From: Flavobacteriaceae bacterium
GTDB lineage: Bacteria; Bacteroidota; Bacteroidia; Flavobacteriales; Flavobacteriaceae
Assembly (NCBI GenBank): GCA_028280265.1
Contig: JANQMD010000063.1
Span: 1 to 38,005, forward strand
Reading direction: 5' to 3'
Length of the DNA stretch: 38,005 nucleotides
In this document: piece by piece, positions 1 to 9,029 of the stretch
Position numbering within the stretch: the stretch's first letter is position 1
Layout: the number at the start of each line of letters is the position of its first letter
Translations under genes and position numbers: made by a program
The notes under the pieces: model-generated
Databases searched by the model: none
The model's input: the letters and a program-made list of their open reading frames with translations, nothing else
Told to the model about the DNA's origin: nothing

Positions 1-94
1 GATAATTGATAATTGATAATTGATAATTGATAATTGATAATTGATAATTGATAATTGATAATTGATAATTGATAATTGATAATTGATAATTGAT
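1..94. repeat. Heptanucleotide tandem repeat (GATAATT)n
   Basis: About 13.4 head-to-tail, essentially perfect copies of the 7-base unit GATAATT. The array is cut by the window start, so its true length is unknown. It ends seven bases before the stop codon of the minus-strand TPR-like gene and lies outside any coding region seen here. A 7-base unit would shift frame if translated, so an intergenic place makes sense. Such arrays are prone to slippage and to collapse in assembly. Confidence 0.95.
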
Positions 95-100
95 CACTGA

Positions 101-727
101 TTATTCCCCACAGCTTTGTTTTAGAACTTGCTCAGCTCGATCCTTACCCCAAGAGGGAGCAAATTCTGTGGTTACATTCTCTTTTTTAGCCAACTCTAGA
201 GCTCTTTTAATATCCTTACAATAAGGGTCTGTTGGTTGACCAAAATATTTTGCAGAACCCATATCCCATTCTGCTTTCTGTAAAATCACCCTAGGATTGT
301 TAGGAGCAAGCTTTAGTGCTTTACCCAGAATTTCAGAATTTTTCATCGAGAGAGACATTCCATATTTCTGACCATCAAATGCAATGTAGGCAGTATTGTG
401 TAGGGCTTGAATAATCATAACTTCTGGATTGTTAGGTTTGATAGATAATGCAATTCCTAAAAACTCTTCTGCCTTTTCTAATTTAGCTTTTAGCTTTGCT
501 TCGTCTTTCACGCCAAAAGCAGATAAAACATTAATGTACCCTACGTAATACGCTGGAATCCAGTTATCTTTTTCAGCTTGTGAAATTCTTTCAAATAGAT
601 TGGCAGCTTCCATGTCTTTTCCTTTGGACCATAGGTCAAAAGCTTTCATCATTCCTTTTTCATATTGTGTCTGAGACGTTGCATTTAAAGCAAATAATAT
701 CCCGATGAATAAAAATAATTTTTTCAT
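101..727 (-). CDS. Secreted TPR-like protein of unknown function
   Basis: A 208-residue protein with an N-terminal signal peptide (MKKLFLFIGILFALNATSQ). The mature part is helical. Two stretches ending in 'IKPNNPEV' and 'LAPNNPRV' have the look of tetratricopeptide helices, so a protein-interaction role in the periplasm is likely, but the partner is unknown. The frame stays open for 63 more codons upstream, but that extension overlaps the preceding DUF2306 gene; the MKK start at 727 gives a clean signal peptide. It is the last gene of a minus-strand run (TonB receptor, DUF2141, DUF2306, this gene), 29 bp after DUF2306. I recognise the type from flavobacteria but know no assigned function. Confidence 0.8.
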   Translation of the reverse strand: MKKLFLFIGILFALNATSQTQYEKGMMKAFDLWSKGKDMEAANLFERISQAEKDNWIPAYYVGYINVLSAFGVKDEAKLKAKLEKAEEFLGIALSIKPNNPEVMIIQALHNTAYIAFDGQKYGMSLSMKNSEILGKALKLAPNNPRVILQKAEWDMGSAKYFGQPTDPYCKDIKRALELAKKENVTTEFAPSWGKDRAEQVLKQSCGE

Positions 728-756
728 AATAGTTTGATTTTTAAGTTTTGTGTTTT

Positions 757-1368
757 TTAAGTGACTGTTTGGTATTTGTTTTTTATAAGATAATAAGCAA
801 CTAGAATGTTTGGAACCCAGCATAGCCAGGCAACAATTCGATAGGCCGGTAGAAAACCATCTAATGCCATGGTTAAAAGAGGCAACCATATTCTTAATGT
901 AACGGCAGCAAAACAAGCTGCATAACTGTAAATCATCATTTTCTGATGAGTAAGAATATCTTTTTTACGAATGGAAGTATACCCCTTTAATGTTGTGTAT
1001 AGCCAAGTAACTGCCAAGCTAATAAAGCCTACTTTGGGAATCCATCCACCAGTTGCATGATATCCGATGTATAGACCAGAGATGCCGCTTAAGAGAACAG
1101 AGATCATGTAGATTTTTCCGATGTTTCTGTGCAACTGAATTTTAGTTCTTTGAATTTTTTTATTGAACTGTACCCATCCAACTAACAAGGCAAGTCCTCC
1201 AAGTGTTATATGAGTGTAAAATGAAGCATTCCATAGCAAATCTGTAAGTAATTCTTCAGGTTTTGAATTGAGCAATCCAAACTTTCCATCTAGTATGAAG
1301 TAGATGATGGGATACAATCCAATACCAATAGCAAAAATCGCTAACAATATGTATGGAACTTTTTTCAT
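757..1368 (-). CDS. DUF2306-family membrane protein
   Basis: A 203-residue integral membrane protein with about six hydrophobic segments. The motif 'LHRNIGKIYMISVLLSG' in the middle and 'THQKMMIYSYA' towards the end are the histidine-containing signatures of DUF2306 predicted membrane proteins. Conserved histidines inside or at the edge of membrane helices suggest haem or metal binding, but that is inference; the family has no firm biochemical role that I know. The start codon lies 1 bp after the DUF2141 stop, so the two genes are almost certainly cotranscribed and perhaps translationally coupled. Confidence 0.82.
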   Translation of the reverse strand: MKKVPYILLAIFAIGIGLYPIIYFILDGKFGLLNSKPEELLTDLLWNASFYTHITLGGLALLVGWVQFNKKIQRTKIQLHRNIGKIYMISVLLSGISGLYIGYHATGGWIPKVGFISLAVTWLYTTLKGYTSIRKKDILTHQKMMIYSYAACFAAVTLRIWLPLLTMALDGFLPAYRIVAWLCWVPNILVAYYLIKNKYQTVT

Positions 1369-1369
1369 A

Positions 1370-1792
1370 TTACTTAATTTTTACAGAAATACTGGTATTT
1401 GCACTAATGTCAAACTTCACTTTATTAAAATCTGGAGGACCAAAAAGACCTTTTTTACCGTTAGAAAAAGCATAAGGTTCTTTAGGAACACCAAAGCCAT
1501 TCTTGTCTAACTTTGTATTATCATTTATATCATGAAATAAAGAAAATGCATAGGAACCTTTTTCAAGACCTTCTATAATGATGGTTGCTTTTCCATTTTT
1601 CACCGCAGCCTTGGAGCCTTTGTATGCTTTGTTCATATAATTAGCCTCGGAATCATACAGTGCTAAAAAGATAGTTCCTCTATCATACTTGGTGACTTTT
1701 ATGTTAACCGTTAAGGTAAATGTATTTTCTTGTGCAATGCTATGGAAAATTACATTGGTTAAAAATAAAAAGGTAATTACGAATGTTCTCAT
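1370..1792 (-). CDS. DUF2141-family secreted protein
   Basis: A 140-residue protein with a signal peptide (cleavage probably after 'IAQ'). The rest matches DUF2141: a beta-rich fold with 'GTIFLALYDSE', 'FSLFHDINDNTKLDKNGFG' and 'PKEPYAFSNG'. The acidic DINDNTKLDKNG stretch looks like a metal-binding or turn motif. The family is common in Bacteroidota and often sits beside TonB-dependent receptors; its role is unknown. Here it follows the TonB receptor gene after a 186 bp gap that holds a nested inverted repeat. Confidence 0.88.
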   Translation of the reverse strand: MRTFVITFLFLTNVIFHSIAQENTFTLTVNIKVTKYDRGTIFLALYDSEANYMNKAYKGSKAAVKNGKATIIIEGLEKGSYAFSLFHDINDNTKLDKNGFGVPKEPYAFSNGKKGLFGPPDFNKVKFDISANTSISVKIK

Positions 1793-1877
1793 GATTTATA
1801 TTGACTATTCAAATATCAGATGTTTTTTTCTTCTTTACACATGAACCATACCGAAATGTCGTATTTCTCTTCTGAAC

Positions 1878-1976
1878 TGTCACTTCGAGTGATTTTAAAC
1901 TTGTTTAAACTTGTATCGAGAAGTCTTACAATTGTTCTCGATACAAAATTGTTATACAATTTCACTCGAACTGACA
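1878..1976. repeat. Nested palindromic interspersed element
   Basis: Two inverted repeats, one inside the other. The outer arms at 1878-1892 and 1962-1976 match at 14 of 15 bases (TGTCACTTCGAGTGA / TCACTCGAACTGACA). The inner arms at 1911-1922 and 1935-1946 are a perfect 12 bp pair with a 12-base loop (TTGTATCGAGAA / TTCTCGATACAA). The element starts 2 bp beyond the TonB receptor stop codon and fills the gap before DUF2141. It resembles palindromic intergenic repeats common in flavobacterial genomes and could end or process the transcript. A long open frame across it on the minus strand is an artefact. Confidence 0.85.
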
Positions 1977-1978
1977 TT

Positions 1979-4135
1979 TTATAGGTTGTCCAATTGATTG
2001 GATGTTTTGTCATCGCTAATGGTCCAGAAAAATCCAATAAAGAAAAACTGATCTGCATTTGGTACAATTGCCTGTCTATTAAAGACGCCATTTATGTCGG
2101 GTTGGTTAGCGTAATTGTATCCAAAAACATTCTTCGTGCCTAAAACGTTGTTTACTGAGAAGTATAAAATCTTTTGCTGATCGATTAAATAAGCACAATT
2201 TAAGCTAATGGAATTGTAACTTTTTGTCTCTCTGTTTAAAAACCCAGGTCGATTTGGATCTGTATATGCTCTACCAGAGGCAAAACTGTAACTAAATCCA
2301 ATCTGACTTTTCCAATCTTCAATCCAATGTTTCGATACAATAGATAAATTGTGTGAACTTGCAAAGTTTGGTGTTGCTACAGTTGGGAAATTTCTGTAAT
2401 CTCTCTCAGTATCTAAGTAAGAATAGGAAATCCAGTAGTCGGTATTTTTAAGTGATTTATTATCTCTCCAAAATACATCAACTCCCTTTGCAAAACCAGA
2501 TCCATTATTGTTGAAGTTACTTGTAGGACCTACAAAATCAGTATCAAACTTTACCAAATCGTTATAGTCTTTATAGTAGGCTTCCACTCTAAAAATTTGT
2601 TTCTGAGTTACATATTGATAATTGGCGATCCAATGTGTAGTATTTTCAGCAACAAAATTATTGCTGAATTTTAAAAACTCATTTTTTGGATTCTGATAAA
2701 ACTGCCCATATGCCATGGAGAATTGAGAATTTTGCCCTGATTTATAAGCGATAGAAGCTCTAGGAGATACTGTAGTTTGATTCAATAGCTCTGAATGTTC
2801 CAGACGAACCCCAACTTTAGAGGCCAAGTCCTTTGAGAAAAAAATATCTGCTTCTGTAAAGATTCCTGAAATATTATTCTGAAAATCGTAATCAAAAGTA
2901 CCTATTGTATTGCCTACAAAACGCTCATCAAAATCTGTCATGAAGTATTCTGCGCCAAAGTTTAGCTTAAATCGATTGCTGTAGCGTTTTCTCAATTTCA
3001 CTTTTACATGTCCAGAGTTATCATTGTCTTTTACAAGATCATTTTCAATTTTTACATTTGTATTGTCATTTGCGATTGAAAAGCCAGTCTGTAAGGTCCA
3101 ATCGTTTCCTAAGAAACCAGTGTAAGATCCATTCAAATACAAGTTTCTATTCTGCAATCCAAATCGAAGTCCGTTGGCAAAATTGATGTCTTCTTGAACC
3201 AAATCAAAATCAGAATAACTAAAAGCACCGTATAACTTCAACAAACCATCTCCTTTCAACTTATGTCTGTAAACCATTTCTCCGCCCGCAGACTGAAATG
3301 GTTTATTCCATGTGTTTCTATCAGGATACAACTCTAAATAAGGAGCTAGATTAATGTATGAAGTATTGATGCTAAAAGATCCTTTTTCCCATTTCTGGGT
3401 ATTACCAACACCCCCACCAACAGTCATTACAGCAATGTCTGTCTTTTCTTGCACCGGCTCATCGATGGTATTTAAAAGTAGTACACTGGATAAAGCTTGA
3501 CCATACTCAGCAGAATACCCTCCCGTAGAAAATGAGATTCCTTTGAATAAGAATGGTGAAAAACGTCCTCTGGTAGGGATGTTATTTGCCGTAGGTGTAA
3601 AAGGAGCAAAAACGCGAATACCATCAATAAATATCTGTGTTTCTTCGGCATCTCCACCGCGAACAAACAGACGTCCGTCTTCTGCAACTGTTGCTGTTCC
3701 AGGTAAGGTTTGTAATGCACCTACAAAATCTCCTAAGGCACTAGCGGTTGTTACAACATCGAGAGGTTTTAGAGCTGTTACCTTTGCATTATCTCCTGCC
3801 TCAAACGTACCAGCATTGATAACAACTGCATCCAAGGTGTTTACATCTTCCCGAAGTTTAATAACTAATTTCTTGAAAGCAGCAACATCAGCTGTTAATC
3901 GATACTCTTCAAAAGAAATGAAAGAAACTACTAATGTGTGGACTCCCTTTTCAGTAGTCTCGAAAGAAAATTCTCCTTTTTCATTGGTAGAGGCACCATC
4001 GTAAGTACCATCTATATATACATTGGCTTCTAAAACGGGAACCCCATCATTATCGAATACCTTTCCTGAAACTGTTGTTTGTCCTATCAGATGAAGGCTA
4101 TAAAGTAAGACTAAAAATGTAATTGCTTTTCTCAT
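1979..4135 (-). CDS. TonB-dependent outer-membrane receptor with carboxypeptidase-like N-terminal domain
   Basis: A 718-residue outer-membrane receptor. A signal peptide (cleavage after 'LIGQ') is followed by a carboxypeptidase-regulatory-like domain (about 20-100, 'VSGKVFDNDGVPVLEANVYIDG'), typical of Bacteroidota receptors. Next comes a plug domain (about 115-230, 'GALQTLPGTATVAEDGRLFVRGGDAEETQIFIDGI') and then a beta-barrel to the C-terminus. At 718 residues it is far shorter than SusC (about 1000), there is no SusD partner, and it belongs to the smaller siderophore/metal/vitamin type. The substrate cannot be read from sequence. It is followed by DUF2141, DUF2306 and TPR-like genes on the same strand. 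Confidence 0.92.
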   Translation of the reverse strand: MRKAITFLVLLYSLHLIGQTTVSGKVFDNDGVPVLEANVYIDGTYDGASTNEKGEFSFETTEKGVHTLVVSFISFEEYRLTADVAAFKKLVIKLREDVNTLDAVVINAGTFEAGDNAKVTALKPLDVVTTASALGDFVGALQTLPGTATVAEDGRLFVRGGDAEETQIFIDGIRVFAPFTPTANNIPTRGRFSPFLFKGISFSTGGYSAEYGQALSSVLLLNTIDEPVQEKTDIAVMTVGGGVGNTQKWEKGSFSINTSYINLAPYLELYPDRNTWNKPFQSAGGEMVYRHKLKGDGLLKLYGAFSYSDFDLVQEDINFANGLRFGLQNRNLYLNGSYTGFLGNDWTLQTGFSIANDNTNVKIENDLVKDNDNSGHVKVKLRKRYSNRFKLNFGAEYFMTDFDERFVGNTIGTFDYDFQNNISGIFTEADIFFSKDLASKVGVRLEHSELLNQTTVSPRASIAYKSGQNSQFSMAYGQFYQNPKNEFLKFSNNFVAENTTHWIANYQYVTQKQIFRVEAYYKDYNDLVKFDTDFVGPTSNFNNNGSGFAKGVDVFWRDNKSLKNTDYWISYSYLDTERDYRNFPTVATPNFASSHNLSIVSKHWIEDWKSQIGFSYSFASGRAYTDPNRPGFLNRETKSYNSISLNCAYLIDQQKILYFSVNNVLGTKNVFGYNYANQPDINGVFNRQAIVPNADQFFFIGFFWTISDDKTSNQLDNL

Positions 4136-4229
4136 TATTTGCTTTTTGATAGTACAAATGTGAACAGATCTCGTAAGCCCTACTAAAAAGAATCACCGAG
4201 TTGTAAAAAAGAAATGACGAATTGTAAAA

Positions 4230-4255
4230 GGTGACTGAGCGTAGTCGAAGTCACC
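4230..4255. repeat. Short palindromic interspersed repeat
   Basis: A 7 bp perfect inverted repeat (GGTGACT at 4230-4236, AGTCACC at 4249-4255) around the core GAGCGTAGTCGA. Read on the other strand the core contains TCGACTACGCTC, a motif I know from interspersed repeats in many flavobacterial genomes. It lies 6 bp after the stop of the AraC-type gene and before the TonB receptor start, so it may act as a transcript-end hairpin. Confidence 0.75.
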
Positions 4256-4261
4256 CTAGAA

Positions 4262-5182
4262 TTATTGAACAGGGATACAGAGGTCTACGATACACTTACC
4301 CTCAGGATGATCTTCAGGATTGTTGTAATAGATTTCAAAAGGATCTTGATCTGCTTTTTTATAGCCGTTTTCGCTCATCCAAACAAAGTTAGATTCCCAA
4401 GCAGTTTGGAATTCATAAGGAGCTATCTCTAGTCTAGAAATAGCACACTTAGTAGGCTCAATAGTTCTCAATCCAACTTCTCCGTCTACGTTAACAGCCT
4501 GATTTAAAACCATACAGGCACTCATGCGCAAATGATTTGGATCTGTAATTTTCGGACTGTCGTGATAGATGGTTAACATTCTCAAATTTTCTTGAGACAT
4601 CAATCCTTTAGGAGTGGCCCATCGAATAAGCTGATGATAGACATTTCCAATATGGTCCATTTTTCCAACATGACTTATGTATGCAAGATGGAGTCTTTCG
4701 GTAATTTTCACTTCTGTTGTAGCATTCATTTGTATCCAATTTAAAGATTTTTGAATGCTGCTAATGTATTGCTCAAAAGTGATTTGGATTTGACCTTTCT
4801 TGCTTTCCGTTTTGCAAATCTTGCTAAACTTTTCAGTACTCGATTTTTTAAAATCATTTGGGGATAAACCATAAAACTTACGAAAAGCTCTGGAGAAAAC
4901 AGGTAAGCTAGAAAACCCAACCCAATCTGAAACTTCAGTTATAGATACTTCTTTTTTATGAATCAAAAAGCTAGCTGCTTTTTCAATACGCTTTCTCGTA
5001 ATAAATTCATTCGGGGTTTCTCCTAAAACAAGAGAGAACAAGCGATGAAAATGATAAGGAGAAAAATGCGCTTTTTTAGCAATTTCTTCGAGTAAAAGCT
5101 TCTTCTCTAGATGTTCTTCTATATATTGAATAGCCTTGTTAATTCTTGCTATGTTTTCTTTTGCTATTTGAGAAGAAGTCAT
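4262..5182 (-). CDS. AraC-family regulator with GyrI-like ligand-binding domain
   Basis: A 306-residue transcription regulator. Residues about 12-110 form the double helix-turn-helix of AraC/XylS proteins ('LLLEEIAKKAHFSPYHFHRLF' and 'ITEVSDWVGFSSLPVFSRAF', then 'KFYGLSPNDFKK'). Residues about 150-306 match the GyrI-like/AraC effector-binding domain seen in Rob and SoxS-related drug sensors, ending in 'IVDLCIPVQ'. Such proteins usually sense small hydrophobic molecules. The gene starts 4 bp after the NADH dehydrogenase stop, so the two are cotranscribed. It may control that enzyme or its own operon, but no operator is visible. Confidence 0.9.
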   Translation of the reverse strand: MTSSQIAKENIARINKAIQYIEEHLEKKLLLEEIAKKAHFSPYHFHRLFSLVLGETPNEFITRKRIEKAASFLIHKKEVSITEVSDWVGFSSLPVFSRAFRKFYGLSPNDFKKSSTEKFSKICKTESKKGQIQITFEQYISSIQKSLNWIQMNATTEVKITERLHLAYISHVGKMDHIGNVYHQLIRWATPKGLMSQENLRMLTIYHDSPKITDPNHLRMSACMVLNQAVNVDGEVGLRTIEPTKCAISRLEIAPYEFQTAWESNFVWMSENGYKKADQDPFEIYYNNPEDHPEGKCIVDLCIPVQ

Positions 5183-5186
5183 AAAA

Positions 5187-6491
5187 CTATTGATCGTTGT
5201 TTCTAAATGAGTATTTGTTCTTGTTTTTAAAAGGTCGAATAATTAATCGAGTTTCTCTGTCAAAACGAATGTAGTTATATACCCAATTCATAAAAACAAC
5301 TGCCTTATTCCTGAACCCGATAAGAGAAAACAAGTGTACAAACATCCAAACAAACCAAGCAAAAAATCCTTGAAATTTCCAGTTGGGTAAATCAACTACA
5401 GCTTTATTTCTACCAATGGTCGCCATGGAACCTTTATCATTATAAACAAAGGCTTTTTGTTTTTTACCATGAAGCAAAGCCAAAATATTTTTTGCTGCCA
5501 ATTTACCCTGTTGAATCGCTGGTTGCGCCATCATAGGATGCCCTCTTTCATAATCTTTTGTTTGCATTAAAGCAACATCTCCAATGGCGTATATATTATC
5601 ATAACCAACTACTTGATTGAATTCATTTACTTTAAATCTGCAAGCCCTTTCTATGGTGCATTCTGGTTGTAATCCATCAATAGTATCACCTTGGACCCCA
5701 GCAGCCCATATCACAGTAGAAGCTTCAAAAGTTTCTTCAGAATTGGTAGTTACATATTTACCGTCATAGTCCGTTACATGAATATTCTTCCAAACATTCA
5801 CTCCTAATTTAACCAGAAAATGCTCTGCTTTTTCCGATGATTTGGAGCTCATAGCATCCAATAACTTATCTGCTCCTTGAATCAAATTGATTTGCATTTG
5901 ACGAATATCTAAATCGGGATAATCCTTCGGTAAAATCCCTTTTTTCATTTCTGCTAGAGCACCGGCCAATTCAACCCCAGTAGGGCCTCCACCAACAATG
6001 ACAAAATTCATGAGTGCTTTTCTTTCCTCTAAATCATTGGTAAGTAGGGCTTCTTCAAAATTTTCAATAATCAAACTTCGAATGTTCAACGATTGTGGAA
6101 CAGATTTCATTTCCATGACATGTCTTTCTATATTTTTATTACCAAAGAAATTTGTTTTAGAGCCAGTAGCTATGATTAAATAATCATATTCTAGGTTGCC
6201 AATAGAGGTCTCAATCATATTCTTTTCAGGGAGCACCTTATTAACATCTGCAAGCCTGAAGAAATAGTTCTCTAAGTTGTTAATTGTTTTCCTAAGCGGA
6301 AAAGCAATACTGTCTGGTTCTAAGCCCCCAGTGGCAACTTGATAAAGTAAAGGTTGAAATGTATGATAGTTGTGTTTGTCGATTAAAACAACTTGTAGCT
6401 CTTTTTTTCGTAACCCTTTTACGGCTGCTAGACCTGCAAATCCACCGCCGATGACAACGACACGTGGAAAACTGGTTTGTGGTATGTTCAT
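5187..6491 (-). CDS. ndh: Type II NADH:quinone oxidoreductase (NDH-2)
   Basis: A 434-residue FAD enzyme that transfers electrons from NADH to the quinone pool without pumping protons. Visible features: an N-terminal FAD-binding Rossmann motif (GGGFAGLAAVKGL), the quinone-site signature 'FQPLLYQVATGGLEPDSIA', a second Rossmann motif for NADH at about 165 (VGGGPTGVELAGALAEM), and 'YAIGDVA' near 300 for the FAD ribityl chain. The C-terminal 80 residues are aromatic and hydrophobic ('GFFAWFVWMFVHLFSLIGF'), as expected for the membrane-anchoring helices of NDH-2. Length is normal. The AraC/GyrI regulator follows after 4 bp. Confidence 0.93.
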   Translation of the reverse strand: MNIPQTSFPRVVVIGGGFAGLAAVKGLRKKELQVVLIDKHNYHTFQPLLYQVATGGLEPDSIAFPLRKTINNLENYFFRLADVNKVLPEKNMIETSIGNLEYDYLIIATGSKTNFFGNKNIERHVMEMKSVPQSLNIRSLIIENFEEALLTNDLEERKALMNFVIVGGGPTGVELAGALAEMKKGILPKDYPDLDIRQMQINLIQGADKLLDAMSSKSSEKAEHFLVKLGVNVWKNIHVTDYDGKYVTTNSEETFEASTVIWAAGVQGDTIDGLQPECTIERACRFKVNEFNQVVGYDNIYAIGDVALMQTKDYERGHPMMAQPAIQQGKLAAKNILALLHGKKQKAFVYNDKGSMATIGRNKAVVDLPNWKFQGFFAWFVWMFVHLFSLIGFRNKAVVFMNWVYNYIRFDRETRLIIRPFKNKNKYSFRNNDQ

Positions 6492-6699
6492 GTTTACTAA
6501 AAGTAGTAATACAAATTTACAAAAAAGAACAAGTCCTGAGAACTCTCAGGACCTATTCCTACAGATGAAGATTTGGGGACAATTTAAGGGAACAATTATT
6601 GTGTAGTCTTTGAGAAAACAATTATTATGTATTTTGCCATAAAATTCTAATTTTTTTAAAAAAGATATATGGGTACTAACTCATAGATTTTAGGCAATA

Positions 6700-6729
6700 A
6701 AAAAACCTCGGGGATTCCCGAGGTTTTTT
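6700..6729 (-). terminator. Rho-independent terminator of dnaK
   Basis: A perfect 13 bp inverted repeat, 6700-6712 with 6717-6729, around a 4-base loop (GATT). The core is CCTCGGG/CCCGAGG flanked by A6 and T6, so it can work in both directions. It lies 19 bp beyond the dnaK stop codon on the minus strand and separates dnaK from the ndh operon. Confidence 0.95.
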
Positions 6730-6748
6730 GGTTATTTAGAAATATGTT

Positions 6749-8653
6749 TTATTTCACTTCTTCAAAATCTACATCTTCAACATTATCACCTTCGTTGGTA
6801 TTTCCAGCTTCAGGCTGACCTTGTTGTGCCCCAGCTCCTGCTTGCGCTTCTTGCTGTGCTTTGTATATTTCTTCAGAGGCAACTTTCCAAGCTTCATTAA
6901 TCTTTTCCATTGCAGCATCAATCTGAGCAATGTCTTTAGATTCATGTGCTTTCTTCAGCTCTTCTAAAGCGGCTTCAATAGGCTCTTTCTTATCGGCAGA
7001 TAATTTATCTCCAAACTCTTTTAGTTGTTTTTCAGTTTGGAAAATCATTCCATCTGCACCATTAATCTTATCAGCAGTTTCTTTCGCCGCTTTGTCAGCA
7101 TCAGCATTTGCTTCTGCCTCTGCTTTCATCTTTTCGATTTCCTCTTCTGACAGTCCTGAAGATGCTTCAATACGGATTTCGTGAGATTTATTAGTTCCTT
7201 TGTCCAAAGCAGATACTTTGATAATACCGTTGGCATCAATATCAAAAGTTACTTCGATTTGAGGAATACCTCTTCCTGCTGGTGGAATTCCATCTAAGTG
7301 GAAACGACCAATCGTTTTGTTATCTGCAGCCATGGCTCTTTCACCTTGTAGAACGTGAATTTCTACAGAAGGCTGATTATCTACAGCTGTTGAGAATACT
7401 TGCGATTTTTTTGTAGGAATGGTTGTATTTGCCTCAATCAATTTTGTGAAAACATTCCCCATAGTTTCAATTCCTAGAGATAAAGGAGTTACGTCTAATA
7501 AAAGAACATCTTTTACATCACCTGTTAATACACCACCTTGAATAGCAGCACCTAGAGAAACTACTTCATCTGGATTTACTCCTTTACTTGGTGCTTTACC
7601 AAAGAATTTTTCAACCGCTTCTTGAATTGCAGGAATACGAGTAGATCCTCCTACTAAGATAATTTCATCGATGTCAGAAGTTGATAAATCAGCACTTTTT
7701 AAAGCTGTTTTACATGGCTCTATAGTTCTCTTTACCAAGTCATCGATTAATTGCTCAAATTTCGCTCTGCTTAAAGTTCTTACCAAGTGCTTAGGCCCAC
7801 TAGCAGTAGCCGTAATATATGGTAAGTTCACTTCAGTAGAAGTGGTGCTAGATAATTCTATCTTCGCTTTTTCAGCAGCTTCTTTTAGACGTTGTAAAGC
7901 CATTGGATCTTGTTTTAAATCCATGTTCTCTTCGGCTTTGAACTCATCGGCCAACCAATCAATAATTTTTTGATCTACATCGTCACCTCCTAAGTGTGTA
8001 TCTCCATCGGTAGCCAATACCTCAAATACACCATCTCCTAATTCCAAGATCGAAACATCATGTGTTCCTCCACCGAAATCAAATACAACAATTTTCTTAT
8101 CGTCGTTAGATTTGTCTAAACCATAAGCTAAAGCAGCAGCAGTAGGTTCGTTAATAATTCTACTTACTTTTAATCCAGCGATCTCCCCAGCTTCTTTTGT
8201 TGCTTGTCTTTGCGCATCATTAAAATAAGCAGGCACGGTAACAACTGCTTCAGAAACAGACTGGCCTAAGTAATCTTCAGCAGTCTTTTTCATTTTTTGC
8301 AATACCATAGCAGAAATCTCTTGTGGCGTGTATAAACGTCCATCTATATCTACTCTTGGTGTGTTGTTATCTCCTTTTACAACTTTATAAGGAACTCTAT
8401 CAGCTTCTTTTTGAGATTCAGAGTATTTGTTCCCCATAAAACGTTTGATCGAATAAATTGTTTTTGTTGGATTGGTTACTGCCTGACGCTTAGCAGGGTC
8501 ACCTACTTTTCGTTCACCACCTTCAACAAAAGCAACAATAGAAGGAGTGGTTCTTTTTCCTTCTGCGTTAGGAATTACCACAGGCTCATTACCTTCCATT
8601 ACAGAAACACATGAGTTGGTTGTTCCTAAATCAATTCCTATAATCTTACTCAT
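6749..8653 (-). CDS. dnaK: Chaperone DnaK (Hsp70)
   Basis: A 634-residue cytoplasmic ATP-dependent chaperone that binds unfolded protein segments with DnaJ and GrpE. The nucleotide-binding domain (about 1-385) shows '[17 protein letters not shown]', '[15 protein letters not shown]' and '[13 protein letters not shown]'. The linker '[16 protein letters not shown]' is intact, followed by the substrate-binding domain and a helical lid. The tail is rich in Gln, Gly, Ala and Glu and ends in '[11 protein letters not shown]', the usual acidic DnaK end. The gene stands alone: dnaJ and grpE are not next to it. I found no CIRCE element upstream. Confidence 0.99.
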   Translation of the reverse strand: MSKIIGIDLGTTNSCVSVMEGNEPVVIPNAEGKRTTPSIVAFVEGGERKVGDPAKRQAVTNPTKTIYSIKRFMGNKYSESQKEADRVPYKVVKGDNNTPRVDIDGRLYTPQEISAMVLQKMKKTAEDYLGQSVSEAVVTVPAYFNDAQRQATKEAGEIAGLKVSRIINEPTAAALAYGLDKSNDDKKIVVFDFGGGTHDVSILELGDGVFEVLATDGDTHLGGDDVDQKIIDWLADEFKAEENMDLKQDPMALQRLKEAAEKAKIELSSTTSTEVNLPYITATASGPKHLVRTLSRAKFEQLIDDLVKRTIEPCKTALKSADLSTSDIDEIILVGGSTRIPAIQEAVEKFFGKAPSKGVNPDEVVSLGAAIQGGVLTGDVKDVLLLDVTPLSLGIETMGNVFTKLIEANTTIPTKKSQVFSTAVDNQPSVEIHVLQGERAMAADNKTIGRFHLDGIPPAGRGIPQIEVTFDIDANGIIKVSALDKGTNKSHEIRIEASSGLSEEEIEKMKAEAEANADADKAAKETADKINGADGMIFQTEKQLKEFGDKLSADKKEPIEAALEELKKAHESKDIAQIDAAMEKINEAWKVASEEIYKAQQEAQAGAGAQQGQPEAGNTNEGDNVEDVDFEEVK

Positions 8654-9029
8654 AATCGTTATTTATATTTTTAAAACGTTGTTCAAAATTTTTACTGCTT
8701 ACCTATTGTCAATTTGTATGCCATTGGTTTTTTATCTAAAGATTGTCAGGATTTTAAATATGTGTTTGGCTTTAAATGACAGATTGGCAGAGTTGAAAGA
8801 GAAAAGTTGAAAAGTCTAAAGCTTAGTATAGCAATGTGTCAACGTATTAAAAAATGAATAAAGTCAAAGAATCTCTGATTTAGATATAAAATTGATTCTA
8901 ATATGTAAGTATATTTATAATGTCTCATAAAAACATATTAGGTGAAGGCATTAAATCATTTGATATATGATCACATTGGTACATTATATCGCTATATTTG
9001 GTACGACAAATAACTTCAAATTAAAAGGA
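8654..9029. other. Divergent intergenic region dnaK / DUF2853
   Basis: 376 bp between two divergent genes. On the plus strand, TATATTTG at 8993-9000 fits the Bacteroidota -7 box. For dnaK no clear -7 box, CIRCE inverted repeat or other heat-shock operator was found on the minus strand. Short open frames crossing this region have no recognisable protein content. Confidence 0.7.
8993..9000 (+). promoter_or_regulatory. Probable -7 box of DUF2853-sdaA operon
   Basis: TATATTTG matches the Bacteroidota -7 consensus TAnnTTTG and lies 29 bp before the DUF2853 start. A TTG at 8976-8978 could be the -33 element, though the 14 bp spacing is short for this promoter class. Confidence 0.5.

Noticed and set aside
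1..94. CRISPR-like array
   Set aside because: The repeats are 7 bases long with no spacers; it is a simple satellite.
1816..2091. Open frame of 91 codons on the minus strand
   Set aside because: It runs across the nested palindrome and the end of the TonB receptor gene in another frame, has no family features and no signal; a shadow.
3543..4004. Open frame of 153 codons on the plus strand
   Set aside because: Lies wholly inside the TonB receptor gene on the opposite strand and has low-complexity Ser/Ala/Thr content; a shadow.
8547..8810. Open frame of 87 codons reaching into the dnaK upstream region
   Set aside because: Mostly antisense to dnaK, then AT-rich intergenic DNA; no recognisable protein.
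8654..8966. CIRCE or other heat-shock operator before dnaK
   Set aside because: The TTAGCACTC-N9-GAGTGCTAA pattern or a near match was looked for and not found.
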